A DNA stretch of 64,000 bases from Sambucus nigra. Lineage: Eukaryota; Streptophyta; Magnoliopsida; Dipsacales; Adoxaceae. The stretch lies in NCBI GenBank assembly GCA_949130495.1, contig OX422216.1, forward strand, positions 367,684,605 through 367,748,604. The letters are read 5' to 3'. The notes beneath the pieces were generated by a model that saw nothing but the letters and a program-made list of their open reading frames with translations, was not told the DNA's origin and searched no databases. Positions 24,676-36,310 of the stretch are shown here, one piece after another (positions within the stretch are counted from its first letter, which is position 1; each line of letters starts with the position of its first letter). The position numbers and the translations under genes were made by a program.

Positions 24676-26196
24676 ATAACAATCACATACAATGCAAACA
24701 AGCAATCAAACACCCACATAAGATAACACAACAAGTAATAAAACCTCCTACATACCTCAACCACCCCTATAAAGTCTCAACCTGTATCCAGGAGAGATAT
24801 TATAGGACAACTAGTTTCATCTTGAAACTAGAAGTAGGATAGCCTCGCAATCTATTTGCTTGATATCACCCCAATCAAACCAAAATATCTTTACTTGTAT
24901 AGTATACATGTCATACAAGTAATACATAACGTACATAGTACTTAAAAAGAAAAATATATCATCACTCGCTTTATAACGAGTGAAGGAAAATATAAAACAT
25001 CCCTACCACGGAAGTCATATAATTACCCTATTTTTAATAGCATCAATATTACCACAAGCTCAATATGCACACCCGAATCTATAGTAAATACAATACTACT
25101 CTATCTTATCCCAAGGAATACACCACCCACAAATAAGGTGGAATTCCCACCAACATTTTATGCCAATCACTCCGGGTCAATACCAATGGTTCTCCGACTC
25201 CATATTCGAGTCCTATACGGACCAACATTACTTCCATTAACTCCCCAACTAGGCACTTTATTCTTGCCCTTGTTCTCCAAATCAACGTAATGAAGATGCG
25301 TGGTTCTTCCACGTCATAACCATTATTCCGCCCCTAACAGCCAAACAATTATCCCCGCAGTCCCTCTTACTTTCTCAGTAAAAGAGAACACGCTCTCGGC
25401 CTCCTCTTCCTCAGTTTAATGAAACCTCCCCAGGCGGATGTCCACCAATGGGGTTTCATGATCATTGCTCCATCAGAAGTGTTAAAGACACTTATTCTGG
25501 AGCCTATCATTCCATCAAAGGGCTCTTTCTTCCTTATTTTGGTATACGGTTTCCCTAACCGTACAACTCTTTATTCACATGTCGGCCTTTGACCGAGCCT
25601 CGCGTGAGCATTTGAGAATTCACCTACTCCTCAGTCCAATCATCCGAGAGAAACTTACTGTTGAAAGTATCCACCGAGTTTCTTCATGGACCAAAACTTC
25701 CTGCACCCACAAATAAGGCGAATACGTTCCCACCATTTCAACACTACTCCTACGGGTGAAGGATTTTCTTCCATCCTTCATTAACAGGTGGCCCTTATCA
25801 TGGGCGCTTCTTCACTTCAATTTAACGTTGCTTGAAATCTCAAGCTTAGTACCACCCTCTACTTCCAGCGGTACTTAGAAAACTATAACCACTATAATCA
25901 GTGGTCGCAGTAGCAAGACAAGAAAGTGCTATAAAAAGGGAGCGAACTCCAAAGCGGTCCTCGTCCCTGACCACAATTTACAGTTCTTAGAAATCCTTCT
26001 CACGACGCCCTTCTTCAATCGACCTACTATTCTCACACGAATGGGCAACAGATTCTATAGGTCCTACCGCACGGCACAAGAACGAGATCTCACAAGAGAA
26101 ATCAACGATCTTAATCCTAAGGCTCTATGTCCAATCAAAAGCAACGCTGAAAACGTAAATCATTCACACAGATTCCTAAGGACTCTAGAACCTGAT

Positions 26197-26208
26197 GCTC
26201 TGATACCA
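26197..26208 (-). other. Gypsy primer-binding site (tRNA-iMet)
   Basis: Minus strand TGGTATCAGAGC, two bases inside the 5' LTR edge. Confidence 0.95.
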
Positions 26209-26210
26209 TC

Positions 26211-29130
26211 TATGACAGCTCGCCATCCGAAATAGGGGGTAGCCAGCCCGATACTCCAAAATAACGGAAGAATGGATGGAATCATTCTCAGCATCATAAC
26301 AAAATAAGAAGTATACGGGATAACCACTCCTTATTTCGGAAAAATGGGTTGCCAAAAATTTTGATTTTTAAAGTTTATAAACGAAAAAAACTTACAACCC
26401 AATAAAAAAAAGAAAGTGAAAATCCAGATGAAATTATATTATATACCCACGAATGTACAATAAGAGACCGAATATTCTGTCGGCCACAGACTCAAACAAC
26501 AATATTAAACAAGTTCAATAATTTACATAATACATTACATTAATCAATTACAAAAGCTTGGGCCTCTCGCCCGAGTAACAATACCCGATCTTAACTAGAG
26601 TTCAAGGATAAGGACGTCTATTTCAAAATGTCCCGTAATACCCGCAAAGCATCACGGCTCACCAAAGACACCGAGATAGGAAGTCAGATCAGGCATCCTT
26701 GTGGTGGAGTACCCGAGCGGATACAAGATGCAAGCACAACAAGAAATATGAGCGGGTCAGGGCCCGGTTCTATATGATTACCGGATGAATAAAAATTATA
26801 ACAGTTATAAATGATAAATCATGAAGAAAGAAAAAATAAGAATCTACCTACACAATTTAAAACATAAGCTAAGAAGGAAAATAAAATAAGTAACATTAAT
26901 TTAAAACTTTCGTCATATGCACCAATTATCTCATATATCTTTTCCTTAATAGGAAATATATATATAATCACAATCTTATGCTCTATATGGCATTTTTATC
27001 TCACGTTTACATTTTATAAAAATCCTTTCCTTATCAGGAAAATAGTCATTTTCAAATGCTCTTTATGGCATTTCAATGTGCTCTTTATGGAACTTCACTA
27101 TGCTCTTTAATGCATATCTCATACATCAAGTCCCACTTCATTATGAATAGTTATATTTATATACATATAACGATTCTAAGACCGCCCGTCCTGGTTTCCC
27201 CATTGTGCGCGCCCCTAAATGACTATCATCTTCCAGGGCCTATCATTAAGACAACCTGGGCACCTATAACGCAAAACGTCGGGAAGCGGCCATGTGCCTG
27301 CAGGGTAGTCATAACCACACTCGGAATTACCTACCCATCGCAGAAAAATATACAACAACAACGCTCACATGGCCTAGGACTATATCCACCCTGCATTCAT
27401 TAGCCAGGGGGCTTCACCTCACGTGCGAACTTCCCTTATGATGTCATTTAGAGATGGTGTGTTTAAACCATTTTATTTAGCATTTTCAAAAATCAAGTAA
27501 ATTATCATTTACCATATTCATGATTAAGTAAATTATCATTTACCATAATTATTACCATTTCTATTTATACATGTGTGTTTCGTTTTATTTGAAACCATAC
27601 TCATTTACATTATTGTAAATAATTCACCTTATTATCCGGAGCCATACGATAGATTTTATTGTTACTACAACCTCAAAGGAGTAAATAAACTCTTAATTAT
27701 CTCCAAACATTTTGGGGTATTACTTTAAAACCCCAATACTATCATACCTCAAAGGAATGAATAAACTTTCAATTCATTCTCCGAACATTCATTTGCGGTG
27801 TTATCATGAACCATCAAGGTTAACATAGCTCAATTGAGCTTCTAATGTCTCCCAAACATAACACTACATCTCCTAGTTTCATAACAATCAACTAGAAGAA
27901 ATTCCCTAGCATGAATAGGCATAACCCCAGAAAACCCCATATAAACCATTACTAATCTAGGGTAGTTCCCAAACTCATCTAAAACTCTAGGACTCTAAGT
28001 TTACTTCATTCAACAAGGTTACTAGGTCCTAAGCTTAAGGGAAAAGGAGAAAAATTGAGTGAAAAAAATAACTCAAAAACAGCATGATTCCGAATCGATT
28101 CGCCCTAGGGACGAATCGATTCGCCCAAACAGCGAATCAGTTCGGACATAAGACCTGGGATTCTGCAACTGTCGAATCGATTCGGCTTGGACCCGAATCG
28201 ATTTGGTCCAAGTAGACCTGGGAACTGTCCCCTAGCGAATCGATTCGCCCAGGGGGTCGAATCGATTCTCCCCTACGATTTTGCCAAGAATGGCTTCGAG
28301 GGTTATAAATCCTAAATATCCCCAAACTCAAATCTCTTCATTTTTATACACATCCAACAATATTAATCTACCCCAAAACATCCCACATGATTAACAACCG
28401 TAATAGTCCCCCATTTTCTCCTCAAAAGTAAGATTAGGGCTTAAATCTTACAAATTCCACAATTAAACCATAAATGTCAAATACATAACTATCACACAAA
28501 TTATTCAATCTTAAATCATATATTTGCAAGTAGAAAATTTGCCTAAGGGTGGATATCTCAGATTTCTTTTGGGTAGAAGCAATCCTAATCTTCAATCTCC
28601 AATTCTCCCTTCTTTCTCCATTTTTCTCTTCCTCTCTCTTTCACTCCTTCTCTCTCTATGTTTAAGACACACAAATGAGAAATGAAAATAAGGGGCAAGA
28701 CTAAAAATCGTGGCTTAAGTCTAAAGTCTCCAACTTAAGTGGTTAATACCACATTAAAATGACTCCCAACACACGTTTAAGTTAAAACCAGGTAAAAGTG
28801 CCCGAAACCCAAAAATATAATATGGAACTTATGTTGACTGTCTCGGACATTCTAGGACTAACTACACCCTCTAAACTGGCATCCGACAATTTTATAAATT
28901 ATTTCTAGTTCCGGTTTCATTTAAACCATAAAGTCGTTAAATTACATGACACTATAAAACATAAAACCTGATGATACTTACTTTCACATACAGTAAATAT
29001 GCATCAATATAGTAGATATTAACCTTCTACTCATAAAATTAATATTTACTCCAGTTCCCAACATTTTATATAATTACCTCACGCGGTAAATTAATATAAA
29101 ATTCGCCTCCTAGAAGCGAAGGTTGTTACA
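26211..29130 (-). repeat. Gypsy 5' LTR (right copy, 2920 bp)
   Basis: Collinear with the left copy. Its plus-strand left terminus has decayed to TATGACAGCTCG (TGTGACAACCCG in the left copy); its right terminus is GGTTGTTACA. The palindrome cluster is at about 28088-28275 and is less eroded than in the left LTR. Confidence 0.9.
28088..28275. repeat. Palindrome cluster in gypsy 5' LTR
   Basis: Seven GAATCGATTC-like sites. The larger quasi-palindrome at 28186-28212 has arms CTTGGACC/GGTCCAAG, each differing at one base from the left LTR in a way that keeps the pairing. Confidence 0.88.
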
Positions 29131-29806
29131 ATTAATAATAACTCTAATGACACCACGATAACCAAGGAGGGCCCAGAGCCCTGGGTCGAAAGACTTAAAA
29201 TCACTGGCCATAGTATATTAGCATATCCAATGGTGTGGAGCCCATTAAAACATGAGAATATTGGAAGATTCTAAGAAAAAAATAATGAAAATGGAACAAG
29301 TAAAGAAATGGTTTGTGTGGTAAATATATTAAAGTCAACCTAACTTGAATGAATTAATAAATATTTTGGTAAAGGATAAATTGGGCAAGTAAATGTAAAA
29401 ATTGATTAATGTCCATAAAGTAAAGGAATGTTAATGTGAAGTCGCTAAATGGGCAGTTAAGCAACCTAAAGAGGTTTAATGCATAATTAACACTAGGGTG
29501 TGTTTATAAAAGGTTTTCAAAGGAAAAATATGTATTTTATAATATGGTATTTCATGTGTTGTAATAGTGATTTCCAAAGAAAATACTAATGTGAATTGTT
29601 AGAAATAAAGGGGCGATTTCGGAAAAAGAAATGATTTTCCTTAAACAATGTTTATTTGTTTTAAGTAATTAACCGGATGTGTTTAATCGGGAATTAAAGG
29701 TCAAGTCAAGACATGGCATTTCTTTTACAAGATTAAGGTAAATTAATCGGGGTAAACAACGCTTTTGGAATAAAAAAAATTTCATGCATTAAATTACATA
29801 TGTGTA

Positions 29807-29839
<33 letters not shown>

Positions 29840-31199
29840 GGTAATTGCAAGTTCACGTAGATATAACATGTTAGAGTCTTCTTTCCGTCCTTCGATTCTA
29901 TCCTACATTATTGTATTTTTCCTATTGGAAATTCGGCACATTCCCTCATCTTTGTTATAACATGTTGGGTGATTCAATATTTTGAGGACGTTATACAAGA
30001 AAGTATCCTTTTTAATTTACGTGATTCCCACGGGTCCCTCATATAGCTTGATTTGAAATAGAAATCGCATGCTAAATAAGTGAAATGTTAATTAAATAAA
30101 AGTGGACTCACAACATTATTTAGGTTGTTTCGTTGCACTTCATACCTGATGCTCGGGTCGGACCAGGTTGACTACGGGTTACCCATAAATTCGAGTCGGG
30201 GCATTATAGATAAGGGTCAACACACTTACAAAGATATTACACAGCGAAATGTTAGTCAATACCACTCTAAGAAATTTAAAATACCATGGTTTCGTCATTA
30301 TGCGTAATGATTAGAGAATCCAAAAGAAATTATACTAATAATACCCTACTGATTCTAACTCATATCACAATATTGTAATGTAACCGCAAAACTATATATT
30401 AGAGTCTTGGTATTATTGGTAAGCTCACCTGTAAAGAGGATAGTTCAGGAAAATCCAAACAATATAAAAAAATGTATCTCCTACTCATTCTACTAGGATT
30501 ACTACATCATATCTCCCTTTATAACACCATCCAATAATCCTACTCAAATATATTCATCCATATTTATTCAAATTATATTACGGTCCACCCTAGACCTAAG
30601 TGTCGTAACACCTCGTTATCTCACGACTCCTACAAAACCACACCCCATGCGTGGGTCATAAAAGGATTGACGAGGACCGCTCCAATACACTTTTGTCTAA
30701 CCCAGCTTATTGCCAAAATCTAATGGGTAAAGGACCATAACCCAAGCATATATGAACCTCATACAAGATATTTCTTGGTCCACAACTAATAATTTTAATA
30801 GAGGTGATACAAGCTAATCCACCATTTTGATCTATAGAGAGTTTAACCCTAACTCCCCATCATAATAATAATAAAGGGATGCACATATCAATTTGTGAGA
30901 GATCCTACAAGATACATAGTACATATACTACCTACATGAAGGTATAACCAAACTCAATGTGATACCTCAGACCCTTGGATATAGATGTGATCCAAGGGCA
31001 CCAAAAATTACTCACACATAATGTAACGATATGCCATAGCATTCCACATTTGAAATTACAGTAGGAAACCATTAAATCCCATCGCCAATCATCGTATAGA
31101 ATCCACACACTTATGAGTTCTAAACATTCCATCTATAACTGAACCCATAATTTAATATAATACAAAAAGGCACAACTAATTACCCACTTCACATAGCTA
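29131..31199 (+). repeat. Tandem array unit 3, last fragment
   Basis: Starts with the ATTAA duplication and continues the unit ('aataactctaatgacacc') to its end at 'cacttcacatagcta'. With the two insertions removed, unit 3 is about 2.9 kb. Confidence 0.85.
29800..29840. repeat. (TG)n/(TA)n microsatellite in array unit 3
   Basis: 'tgtgtatgtgtgtgtgtata' followed by (TA)n. It expands a short TA/TG run present at the same place in the other units (3822, 7302, 32640). Confidence 0.9.
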
Positions 31200-33780
31200 C
31201 ACATTTTTTTACAATATTTCACAAGTATTCCACCATATGTGAACATTATGCACAATTTCCATCATTGTTGTGCAAAGCTACAAATTTATGGAGTTGTTTT
31301 GGGGGGTTATTGAAGATGAAGATAGAAGATTTATGGATTTTTGAGGTGTGATTTCTTGTAGCTTTCATGCAGACAAGCTTTGTGGAGCTAGGCAACCTCC
31401 TTTAGGCCACCTTAGGAGGTAGGGGATTCCATCATCTTCTTTAGTCTTTTATTTTTGTATCTCCATTTGAGGTGTAAAAACTATACTCTTTAGTATACAA
31501 ACTCTATTTTTCCCGTAGTTTTAGTCATATGGCCAGAGTTTATAAGAGTAGGATGCATTTATAAGTTAAGAATGGTAGTTATTATGATTTGTAAAAATGG
31601 GTTTCAGTGGTTTTGAAAAGAAAGTCATACTTCAATAAAACTTGGTGTTTAAACATTTTTATTTTATGTGAAAATATTTTCAAATTTTCTTAAAGAAATA
31701 GGAATTTCTGTGTAAATAAACGTTTACTCAAATTTATAGAGAAATAAAGATGCCATTAGCTTGAAAAGCATGTTTATGCCAATATTGTGAAATTTCTATA
31801 GTAAATCACATGTGTTGTACAAAATGGTTCTAAATGAACTTGATTTTGGGATAAAATCAATGTTAGAGTAAAAGAGACAAGAAATGATTATTTTTGAAGT
31901 GTTACATGAATTAGGGTGGAACCCCGGATTTTGGTTTCAACTGATAAATAAGACAAAAGGGGAATAATTTGGACATTTTTAAATTGTTAAAACACATTAA
32001 TAAGAACTCTAATGACACCACGATAACCAAGGAGGGACCAGAGCCCTGGGGTGAAAGACTCAAAATCACTGGCCTGAGCATATATTAGCATAGCCAACGG
32101 TGTGGAGCCCATTAAAGCATGAGAATATTGGAAGATTCTGAGAAAAAAAGAATAAAAATTGATCAAGTAAAGAAATGATTTATGTGGTAAATATATGAAA
32201 AGACAACCTAACTTGAATGAATTAATAAATGTTTTGGTAAAGGATAAACTGGGCAAGTAAATGGAAAAATTGATTAATGTCCATAAAGTAAATGAATGGT
32301 AATGTGAAGTCGCTAAATGGGTAGTTAAGAAACCTAAAGAGGTTTAATGCATAATTAACACTAGGGTGTGTTTATAAAAGGTTTTCAAAGGAAAAATATG
32401 TATTTTCTAATATGGTATTTCATGTGTTGAAATAGTGATTTTCAAAGAAAATACTAATGTGAATTAGTAGAAATAATTTTCCTTAAACAAAGTTTATTTG
32501 TTTTAAGTAATTAACCGGATGTGCTTAGTTGGGAATTGAAGGTCAAGTCAAGAAATGGGATTTCTTTTACAAGATTAAGGTAAATTAATAGAGGTAAACA
32601 ATGTTTTTGGAATAAAATTTGTTTCATGCATTAAAGTATTTATATATATATATATATATATGGTAATTTCAAATGCATGTAGATAGAACTTGTTAGAGTT
32701 TTCTTTCTGTCGTTCGATTCTATCCTTGTATTTTTCGAACTAGAAATTCAGCTGATTCACTCGTCTTTGTTACGACATGTTGGGTGATTCCGTATGTTGA
32801 GGACGTTATACAAGCAAGTATCCTTTTTAATTTGTGGGCTTCCCACGGATCCCTCACATAGCTTGATTTGAAATAGAAATCGCATGCTAAACAAGTGAAA
32901 AGTTATTTAAATAAAAGTGGACTAACAACATTATTTAGGTTGTTTCGTTGCTGTTCTTACCTGATGCTCGGGTCGGACCAGGTTGACCACGGGTTACCCA
33001 TAAATTCGAGTCGAGGCATTATAGATTAGGGTCAACATAATTACAAAGATATTACTCAATGCTACTAGGATTACTACATCCTATCTCCCTTTATAACACC
33101 ATCCAATCATCCTACTCAACTCTATTCATCCATATTTATTCAAATTATATTAAGGTCCACCCTAGACCTAAGTGCCACAACACCTCGTTATCTCACAACT
33201 CTTGAAAAACTACTCCCCATGCGTGAGACATAAAATGATTGACAAGGACCCCCCCCCCCCCCCAATACACTTTTGTCTAACTAAACTGGTTGCCAAAATC
33301 TAATGGGTAAAGGACCATAACCTAAGCATAGATGAACCTCATACAAGATATTTCTTGATCCACAACTAATAATTTTAATAGAGGTGATACAAGCTAATCC
33401 ACCCTTTTGATCTATAGAGAGTTTACCCTAACTCCCCATCATAATAATAACAAAGGGATGCATATATCAATTTGTGAGAGATACTACAAGATACATAGTA
33501 CATATACTACCTACATGAAGGTATCACCGAACTAAATGTGATACCTCAGACCCTTGGATATATATGTGATCCATGGGCACAAAAAATAACTCACACATAA
33601 TATAACCATATGCCATAGCATTGCACATTTGAAATTACAATAGGAAACCATTAAATCCCATCGCCAATCATCGTATAGAATCCACACACTTATGAGATCT
33701 AGACATTCCACTGTAGTTTAACCCATAATTTAAATAATACAGATGGGTATCACTAATTACCCACTTCACATAGCTACACA
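31200..33780 (+). repeat. Tandem array unit 4 (2581 bp)
   Basis: Starts at the unit start 'cacatttttt' and ends 'cacttcacatagctacaca'. After this the sequence leaves the repeat ('actaattataattt'). It shares the ~500 bp deletion of unit 3 near 31811 and has a further ~330 bp deletion near 33060, joining 'gatattactcaatg' to 'ctactaggatt'. Confidence 0.83.
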
Positions 33781-35292
33781 ACTAATTATAATTTGTACTC
33801 AACTATTAGCTTAACAATGGTAATACCTAAGATTCTTGAATATATTATTTACGTGGCACATTTTGATATCTTTTGGTAAGATTTATAAGATATTTATTTG
33901 TACTGGTTTACATGAATGTTGCATGGGCATGAATGGTGCTCGCATAATTTTTCATATAATGAATAATAATATTTTTACATAAGTTTAACTTCGAAAAATA
34001 CTTTGATACATATTAAATTGTATGTAGAATTTAATGGACAAGTTATTTAAAAGTCTCATTAATAAAATAAATATTTTATTTAAATAATAATTATTGAACA
34101 AAAAGTTTACTTTGCATTCTAGATACAAAAATTATTTGGATAAATTATGTTTTGTGGTATTATTCAGAAAGTGTATCTTTTTATGTATACCTTTGGTTTT
34201 GTATGAATTAACTAATATAAGAAGTAATGTTAACTAATTAAATTAATGTAATTATTAAAGTTATCGTGAGTGAAAATTAATATTACATTACAATTATTTG
34301 GATATTGTTTATGTATTTATAGAGATAGTGATACTAACAAATCGGGTACTAATTAAGTGAGGATTTATGGATGTGAATGCAAAATTTATATGTTAAGTAC
34401 TATTTGACACTTTTGAACAAAGTATTGGAGTACAATATTACTGTTTTTATAAAAGTGGCTATATGGGATTCCCTATATTAGGTGTTGAAAATGAAAAATA
34501 AGAAAAGTTTTTCATTATATAAATTAAAAGGCGCGATAATCGTAAGAAACTATATTTAGCTAAAGTTATGTTGTTTTGTCAGAAAAATGGTTTTTTTGTC
34601 AAAAAGTAAAAATGCTAGAAAAATCCTGAAAAAAATATAACAAGATGTAAAATTTAATTCTGGACAACTTCATTGTTTACACTTTTTGAAAAAAAAATCT
34701 AAGGCCCGTTTTTTAGAATTTTAATTTCGGGTAATAGAGATAAAATGAGTGATTGGTTTTAGTGTTGTGCTGTCAAATCCCTATTGACTATGATGAATTC
34801 CTATCCATTTAACCCTTATCTCTTTACCATTCAATTGTGTTTACAAATATTTCACTCCCTCATTTTGGCTTCCAAAAAGAGAATACCATAGTAAAGAAAA
34901 ACAATTTCTCACATAAACCATAATTTTATTATATTTCGAGTGTATATTTTGGTGATAAATATATTACTTGGAGGTGCTATTGGTGTATTTTAGAGGTGTC
35001 ATGAGGGGTATATATATATATATATATACACCCTAGGTATTTTTGTGGAGCATTCTTGGGAATATTTTTCTTGGAGTTTTGGAGCATATCTTCTACAATT
35101 TTGGGAGGATTTCTTCATTTTAGGATGGGTTTTATTTTCAAGGAATTTTATAAATTAATAAGGATCAATGTTTAGGATAAATATGTATAGAGTGTATTAC
35201 TAAATATTTTCAAAGAAAGTTTATCTTAAAAATCCCAAAATGGTAAATTTGTGTACACGTGATATATCTAAATGGGTGTCGATTTAACACAA

Positions 35293-35295
<3 letters not shown>
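33781..35295. other. AT-rich stretch without genes
   Basis: No coding region or clear repeat boundary. At about 34702-34850 a segment opens GGCCCGTTTTTTAG and carries loosely inverted 'gggtaatagagataaaatg' / 'acccttatctctttacc', which could be a short decayed MITE. A (TA)n run is at 35009-35029. Confidence 0.5.

Positions 35296-35360
<65 letters not shown>
35296..35360. repeat. (TA)n microsatellite, about 32 repeats
   Basis: Uninterrupted alternating TA directly left of the fold-back element. TA-rich targets are preferred by several MITE families. Confidence 0.97.
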
Positions 35361-35364
<4 letters not shown>

Positions 35365-35543
35365 GAGGATCACAAATGAATCAAAAGAATGGACTTTTTA
35401 ATAGACTTAACAAAAAAGACTAATAACCCACTAATTTTAATTCCTTGGTGTAATGGGTCCGCGTCAGCGGCACCCAATAACCGAGACTTATTAGTCTTTT
35501 TTGTTAAGTCCATTAAAAAGTCAATTCTTTTGATCCACTTGTG
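35361..35543. mobile_element. Fold-back (MITE-like) element with ~56 bp arms
   Basis: Arm 35371-35426 and the reverse complement of 35488-35543 agree at about 52 of 56 positions. The loop (35427-35487) is GC-richer and carries 'ccgcgtcagcggcaccc'. Such a hairpin is typical of non-autonomous DNA elements or fold-back elements. No transposase is nearby and no clean target duplication was identified. Confidence 0.75.
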
Positions 35544-35656
35544 AGAGGTTCACAAGTGGAACAAAAGAATGGACTTTTAATGAACTTTAACAAAAAATAC
35601 TAACAACAAATTAATTTTAATTCCTATAGTGTAATGGATCCGTCCAGCGGCACTCT
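35541..35656. repeat. Second, half copy of the fold-back element
   Basis: Repeats the left arm in direct orientation ('gtgagaggttcacaagtgga', 'aaaagaatggacttttaa') and the start of the loop ('taatggatccgtccagcggc'). It then runs into the GC-rich island instead of a right arm. Confidence 0.72.
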
Positions 35657-36240
35657 GTACGTTTCCGGCCAGACCCCGACCTCCGACTCAAATCCGGCAG
35701 AAACCGGCATGCCTCCCTCATCTGAGATACCCGATTACTGGTCGACGACCACTATATTACAACAATAACCGGAGGGTTTTCCTCAGTTATAACGATCGAG
35801 TCTTCTCTTTGATCATCTCCGGCTTTCCTCTGGTTGGTCGGCAATCAAGTTCTCCAAGCCAACCAGAAATCTCCTCGGGTTAAGCAAACCCGACCTCCAT
35901 GAACAGTGCCGACTTGATCTTATAAATTTAAGCCATATCGGCCTACATGAATATGGCCGACCTGCAACCCCAGACTTTTCGACGACCAGCTACGGGGTTT
36001 TGGAAAATGGTCAGTGATGTTGGATATGGGGGTTGGGATTCATGGGTTTAAGGTTTGGATCGAAATTTTTTGGAGGTCCTAACTGCCAAACAACCGACGA
36101 CCCACCTGCTACCAAAATCCGGTCAAACAAAATAGACCCATCGGTGGTCAAAGCCATCGCCGGTTCAGGTCAAGAGCTGGTGGCTTGTTCGAACTGGGAA
36201 AGGGGGCTTCCGGGGGTATGAAAATGGTTGCAAATGGACC
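35657..36240. other. GC-rich island, origin unknown
   Basis: About 580 bp clearly richer in G+C and in CCGG/CCGAC words than its surroundings. It lies between the half fold-back copy and the (TA)n(CG)n tract. The longest plus-strand frame (36033-36221, 62 codons) has no recognisable domain. It could be a gene fragment or leader captured by a DNA element, or an unrelated insertion. No function is assigned. Confidence 0.5.
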
Positions 36241-36247
36241 ATGCTCC

Positions 36248-36251
<4 letters not shown>

Positions 36252-36293
<42 letters not shown>

Positions 36294-36310
36294 CGCGCGC
36301 GCGCGCGCAT
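36252..36310. repeat. (TA)n-TG-(CG)n alternating purine-pyrimidine tract
   Basis: About 39 bp of TA followed by 'gtgcgcgcgcgcgcgcgc' and 'at'. The whole stretch alternates purine and pyrimidine, so it is a candidate Z-DNA/cruciform former. Confidence 0.93.

Larger units (their letters stand above)
23752..26196 (-). other. Decayed gypsy interior (gag/protease/RT side)
   Basis: About 2.4 kb between RNase H and the primer site, too short for complete gag, protease and RT. I could not identify a domain with confidence. It contains two copies of the ~110 bp module described separately (24051-24175 and 24553-24675) and is collinear with the interior of the element at 59535-62738. Confidence 0.55.
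19395..29130 (-). mobile_element. Ty3/gypsy element, decayed, 9.7 kb, in array unit 3
   Basis: Two ~2.9 kb LTRs in the same orientation (19395-22306 and 26211-29130) flank a 3.9 kb interior. In transcription order (right to left) there are 5' LTR, tRNA-Met primer site, decayed interior, RNase H fragment, integrase fragment, polypurine tract and 3' LTR. RNase H before integrase defines Ty3/gypsy. The flanks AATAA/ATTAA are a degenerate 5 bp duplication, and the uninterrupted site in other units reads 'acacattaataagaac'. A 180 bp sample of the LTRs shows about 6% difference, so it is older than the copia element. The interior is shorter than a usual autonomous gypsy element and has no long open frame. 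Confidence 0.9.

Noticed and set aside
36033..36221. 62-codon frame in the GC-rich island
   Set aside because: No domain, no start context and no evidence for expression. The island is reported as of unknown origin instead.
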